Source: Chloroflexota bacterium
Lineage (GTDB): Bacteria; Chloroflexota; Anaerolineae; Aggregatilineales; Phototrophicaceae
DNA: 32,232 nt
Direction of reading: 5' to 3'
Assembly (NCBI GenBank): GCA_026713245.1
Contig: JAPOOU010000286.1
Location: 1 to 32,232 of the forward strand
The notes beneath the pieces were generated by a model. It had not been told where the DNA came from, ran no database searches, and saw only the letters and a program-made list of their open reading frames with translations. This document shows positions 29,712 to 32,232 of the stretch, piece by piece (within the stretch, counting starts at the first letter, position 1; every line of letters begins with the position of its first letter). The position numbers were made by a program, and so were the translations under genes.

Positions 29712-29820
29712 CCGGTCGAGGTACTTCAACTGGCCCGCGTTTCAGCCGCGCAGGTTTGCGAGTTGACCTACAAATGAGGAGTGGCAAGTATCAATGGCGT
29801 CGTCTTGCCATGACAATCTC

Positions 29821-29958
29821 AGTAATACCAAGTTAGTCATGCAAAAAAAATCGCAATACTCGGCGACTAAACTCCCCTCTCCAATGCTTTGGGGAGGGGC
29901 CGGGGGAGGGGTTAGAGAAGCGGCATTCCGAATTTTCATTACTTTATTGGGTCTACTT
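29821..29958. repeat. MITE-like element copy 3
   Basis: A 138-bp copy with left end ACCAAGTTAGTCATGC and right end CATTACTTTATTGGGTCTAC. The interior (TCGCAATACTCGGCGACTAA, then CTCCCCTCT and GGGGAGGGG) is shared with copy 2, in the same orientation. The 340-bp gap 29712-30051 holds only this element and the ribosome site of the M32 gene. Confidence 0.68.
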
Positions 29959-30051
29959 CTGCGTCCTCGGTAGTTAAACCAACTGTGGCGCAACCGGCAA
30001 GAGAGACACGTTATTGAGAATTACGACTCCCCAACGAAAAGAGGAGATGGC

Positions 30052-31584
30052 ATGAAAGCCTATGAAGCGCTGGCGGCGCATATCGCCGAATACAACGACC
30101 TGCTCAACATCCTGAATACGCTCAAATGGGATATGCGCGCAAAGATGCCGGCAGGCGGATCGCGCTCGCGCGGCGCCCAACTGGAGACGCTGAGCAAACT
30201 CGCCAAAGGCCTGTTCGTCAGCGAAGCGACCGAGCGGCTGCTGGATGCGGCAGAGGACGAAAGCGCAAGGCTTGAGCTTGATTTTTATCAGGCCCGCGCC
30301 TTGCGGCAGACGCGCCAGTATTACGAGATCCAAAAGCGCATCCCGGCCGACCTGGTCGGGCGCATCGCCGCCCTCAGCCCCGAATCGGAAACCGTCTGGG
30401 CAACAGCCAAGGATCAGAACGACTTCGCGGCCTTCAAACCCTACCTGGAGCGGATGCTGGCATTCAATATCGAATTGGCGGAGGCCATCGGCTACGACGA
30501 GCATCCCTTCGACGCCCTGGTCTTTCAATTCGAACCCGGCATGACAGCCGCAAGTTTACAGGCGCTCTTCGGCCAACTCAAAGCCGGCATCCTGCCGCTC
30601 CTGGAAAAGATCGTCGCTAGCGACGCGCCCCTGCCGCTGGACCTGTGGGGGCAGGAATATGACATTGACAGGCAAGCGCGACTCTGCCGCGAATTCGCGG
30701 CGCTCATCGGTTTCGACTTCCGGCGCGGACGGCTCGATATCGCGCCGCATCCCTTTGAAGTGTCATTCACCCGCGACGACGTGCGCATCACGACGCGTTA
30801 TGACTTCAACTACCTGCCCATGTCGCTCTTCGCCACCTTGCACGAAGCCGGTCACGGCCTTTACGAGCAGAACGTCTCGCCCAGCTTGACGCGAAGCGCC
30901 CTCACCACCGACTTCCTGGGACAATATGCCGTCGGCGGCGCCAGCTACGGCGCGCACGAATTCTCCTCGCGCCTCTGGGAAAACCAGATCGGGCGCAGCC
31001 GCGCCTTCTGGAATCTGCATTTCGGGCGCTTGCGCGACTGCTTCCCAAGGCAAATGCAATCCGCTGACGCCGACCTGGTCTATCGCGCCGTCAATCGCGT
31101 GCGGCCCAGTCTCACCCGCGTCGAAGCCGACGAAGTGACCTACAATTTGCATATCATGCTGCGAACCGAGATCGAGATGGCTCTGCTCGACCGGTCGATC
31201 ACCGTTGATGAATTGCCCGAAGTCTGGAACGTCAAGATGGACGAGTACCTGGGCTTGACCCCGCCCGACGACCGGCGCGGCGTCCTGCAAGACGTGCACT
31301 GGTCGGCCGGCACCTTCGCCAACTTCCCCTGCTACACCATCGGCAATGTCATGGCGGCGCAGGTCTTCGAGGCCGCTCGCGACCATGTGCCCGATCTCGA
31401 TCAAAAGCTGGCGAGCGGAGACTACAGCAGCCTGCTGGACTGGCTGACCACGGCGATCTATCGGCACGGCCGCGCTTACACTGTCAACGAGTTGCTGCAA
31501 AGCATCTCGGGGGGCGGTCTGCACGTCGCGCCACTACTGACTTACCTCGACGCGAAATACAGCGATCTTTACGGCTTGAAATAG
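30052..31584 (+). CDS. M32 family metallocarboxypeptidase
   Basis: A 510-residue protein, the usual length for thermostable carboxypeptidase Taq-like M32 enzymes. Zinc motif H264-E265-A-G-H268 (TLHEAGHGLYEQ), followed by GAHEFSSRLWENQIGRS, which supplies the third ligand Glu (the family usually has HESQSR here, so HEFSSR is a small variant). The DRRGVLQDVHWSAGTFANFPCYTIGN region near residue 405-430 is a strong M32 signature. It removes C-terminal amino acids from peptides in the cytoplasm. GAGGAG precedes the start. It appears to be monocistronic, after MITE copy 3. Confidence 0.93.
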   Translation: MKAYEALAAHIAEYNDLLNILNTLKWDMRAKMPAGGSRSRGAQLETLSKLAKGLFVSEATERLLDAAEDESARLELDFYQARALRQTRQYYEIQKRIPADLVGRIAALSPESETVWATAKDQNDFAAFKPYLERMLAFNIELAEAIGYDEHPFDALVFQFEPGMTAASLQALFGQLKAGILPLLEKIVASDAPLPLDLWGQEYDIDRQARLCREFAALIGFDFRRGRLDIAPHPFEVSFTRDDVRITTRYDFNYLPMSLFATLHEAGHGLYEQNVSPSLTRSALTTDFLGQYAVGGASYGAHEFSSRLWENQIGRSRAFWNLHFGRLRDCFPRQMQSADADLVYRAVNRVRPSLTRVEADEVTYNLHIMLRTEIEMALLDRSITVDELPEVWNVKMDEYLGLTPPDDRRGVLQDVHWSAGTFANFPCYTIGNVMAAQVFEAARDHVPDLDQKLASGDYSSLLDWLTTAIYRHGRAYTVNELLQSISGGGLHVAPLLTYLDAKYSDLYGLK

Positions 31585-31604
31585 CGGAAAAAGGAAGAAC
31601 GCGC

Positions 31605-31649
31605 ATGGCATTGCCAGAACCCTATTTGGACCCGGCAAGTCGAAGTTAG
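31605..31649 (+). pseudogene. Possible start fragment of a lost gene
   Basis: A 14-codon frame (MALPEPYLDPASRS) begins after a good GGAAGAAC ribosome site 21 bp past the M32 stop, and ends at TAG 31647-31649. It looks like a truncated gene start, possibly cut by an insertion or deletion that brought in the following gene. Nothing else is recognised in 31650-31834. Confidence 0.3.
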
Positions 31650-31834
31650 GAAATTACAGCATCCCCCAGTTTAGGTCTCCGGGCGCATATTGTGCTTCCA
31701 CATCATCCAGCGATAGCGCGAAGCTCAACCAATTGCTTGGGAAACGACCGGGAATCCGTTATAAACCAGTTGATAATAACCGTCCGCGACCGCAAGTAGA
31801 TCTGAACCGGGTGGGCAACAGGAACAAGAAAACG

Positions 31835-32232
31835 ATGAAATCGAAATGCGGTACCGGATTCATAGGCGTCGAAGAGATTGACGGCGTATGGTGGTTTACC
31901 AGTCCCGGTGACGAGCCATTCCTGTCCCTGGGCGTGAATCATCTGGAACCGCATCTCTGGATGGGACCCTACAATCTCGAGCATACGATCCGACAATATG
32001 GACCAGACTTTGTCGGGCCCGACGACCGCTTCAACCCGGACGGCGAAGCAGCGAAGAAGTGGATCAACCGGCAGGTGCAAGCCTGCAAAAGTCTCGGCTT
32101 CAATACCTTCGCCAAGCACACGCATCCTTCGATACCTTCCCGTCTGTATCGCGAGCAAATCTACTACGTCGCTTCATTCAATACCGCACCTCTTAGCAGT
32201 TGGCAGGCGGCGAAGGGCGAGGCTGCCATGCC
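31835..32232 (+). CDS. Agarase/glycoside hydrolase-like protein, N-terminal fragment
   Basis: The frame runs to the window edge (132 codons from ATG 31835). GFIGVEEIDGVWWFTSPGDE and PFLSLGVNHLEPHLWMGPYN resemble the start of agarase-like TIM-barrel hydrolases, whose first strand reads W.l.dP.G.pFfs.GvNhi. GPDDRFNPDGEAAKKWINRQ and SLGFNTFAKHTH fit the next helix and strand. The frame is open further upstream past 31585, so the start is uncertain; AGGA 11 bp before ATG 31835 is weak support. No signal peptide is seen from this start. The catalytic residues lie beyond the window. A minus-strand open frame over the same stretch is not the gene. Confidence 0.6.
   Translation, partial: MKSKCGTGFIGVEEIDGVWWFTSPGDEPFLSLGVNHLEPHLWMGPYNLEHTIRQYGPDFVGPDDRFNPDGEAAKKWINRQVQACKSLGFNTFAKHTHPSIPSRLYREQIYYVASFNTAPLSSWQAAKGEAAM

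Noticed and set aside
31703..32158. 151-codon minus-strand frame at the right end
   Set aside because: The plus frame reads a recognisable hydrolase N-terminus through the window edge.

Overview
The window is a GC-rich chromosomal segment from a free-living heterotrophic bacterium. Several things point weakly to an uncultured Chloroflexota-like lineage: an F420/flavin luciferase-like oxidoreductase next to dihydropyrimidinase, many Uma2-family genes, DUF433/DUF5615 toxin-antitoxin pairs, and many MocA-type oxidoreductases. This placement is inference; there is no rRNA, tRNA or ribosomal protein gene here to fix it.

Region 1 (1-9602) carries the lower reductive pyrimidine degradation route. 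A class III aminotransferase (partial, minus strand) diverges from mmsA, a CoA-acylating semialdehyde dehydrogenase. Downstream on the plus strand are a beta-ureidopropionase-like amidohydrolase, a luciferase-like oxidoreductase and dihydropyrimidinase (hydA), closed by a strong terminator at 9578-9602. Read as chemistry: dihydropyrimidine -> N-carbamoyl-beta-alanine -> beta-alanine -> malonate semialdehyde -> acetyl-CoA. The enzyme for the first reduction is not obviously present. The gene order is broken by two DUF433/DUF5615 modules (one with a decayed toxin) and by three tandem Uma2 genes with an exact 659-bp period. Each Uma2 copy carries a copied piece of the oxidoreductase 3' end.

Region 2 (9603-16132) holds two more Uma2 genes, an M24 creatinase/prolidase-fold protein with substituted metal ligands, a decayed Uma2 remnant, a secreted double-domain M16 peptidase, and a sixth intact Uma2 gene on the minus strand.

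Region 3 (16161-21375, minus strand) is a sugar-type catabolic operon in the order GntR/FCD regulator, NAD-dependent epimerase, MocA-type oxidoreductase, an unrecognised 459-residue protein (possibly a TIM barrel), and a second MocA-type oxidoreductase. Several of its junctions overlap.

Region 4 (21376-29711, plus strand) begins with a consensus sigma-70 promoter (TTGACA-N17-TATAAT) and a GntR-like dyad just downstream. It runs through a DUF6092-like protein, nitroreductase, VOC protein, M20 hydrolase, cyclic amidohydrolase, a second amidohydrolase, a DHDPS-family lyase and an SDR. It looks like catabolism of a cyclic amide/ureide or amino-acid derivative; the substrate is unknown. Region 5 (30052-32232) has an M32 carboxypeptidase and the start of a glycoside-hydrolase-like (agarase-like) gene cut by the window edge.

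The larger intergenic gaps hold two dispersed repeat families: a MITE-like element with imperfect terminal inverted repeats (three copies plus a fragment) and a ~94-bp structured repeat (two full copies plus one shorter). I saw no CRISPR array, tRNA, rRNA, transposase or integrase gene.
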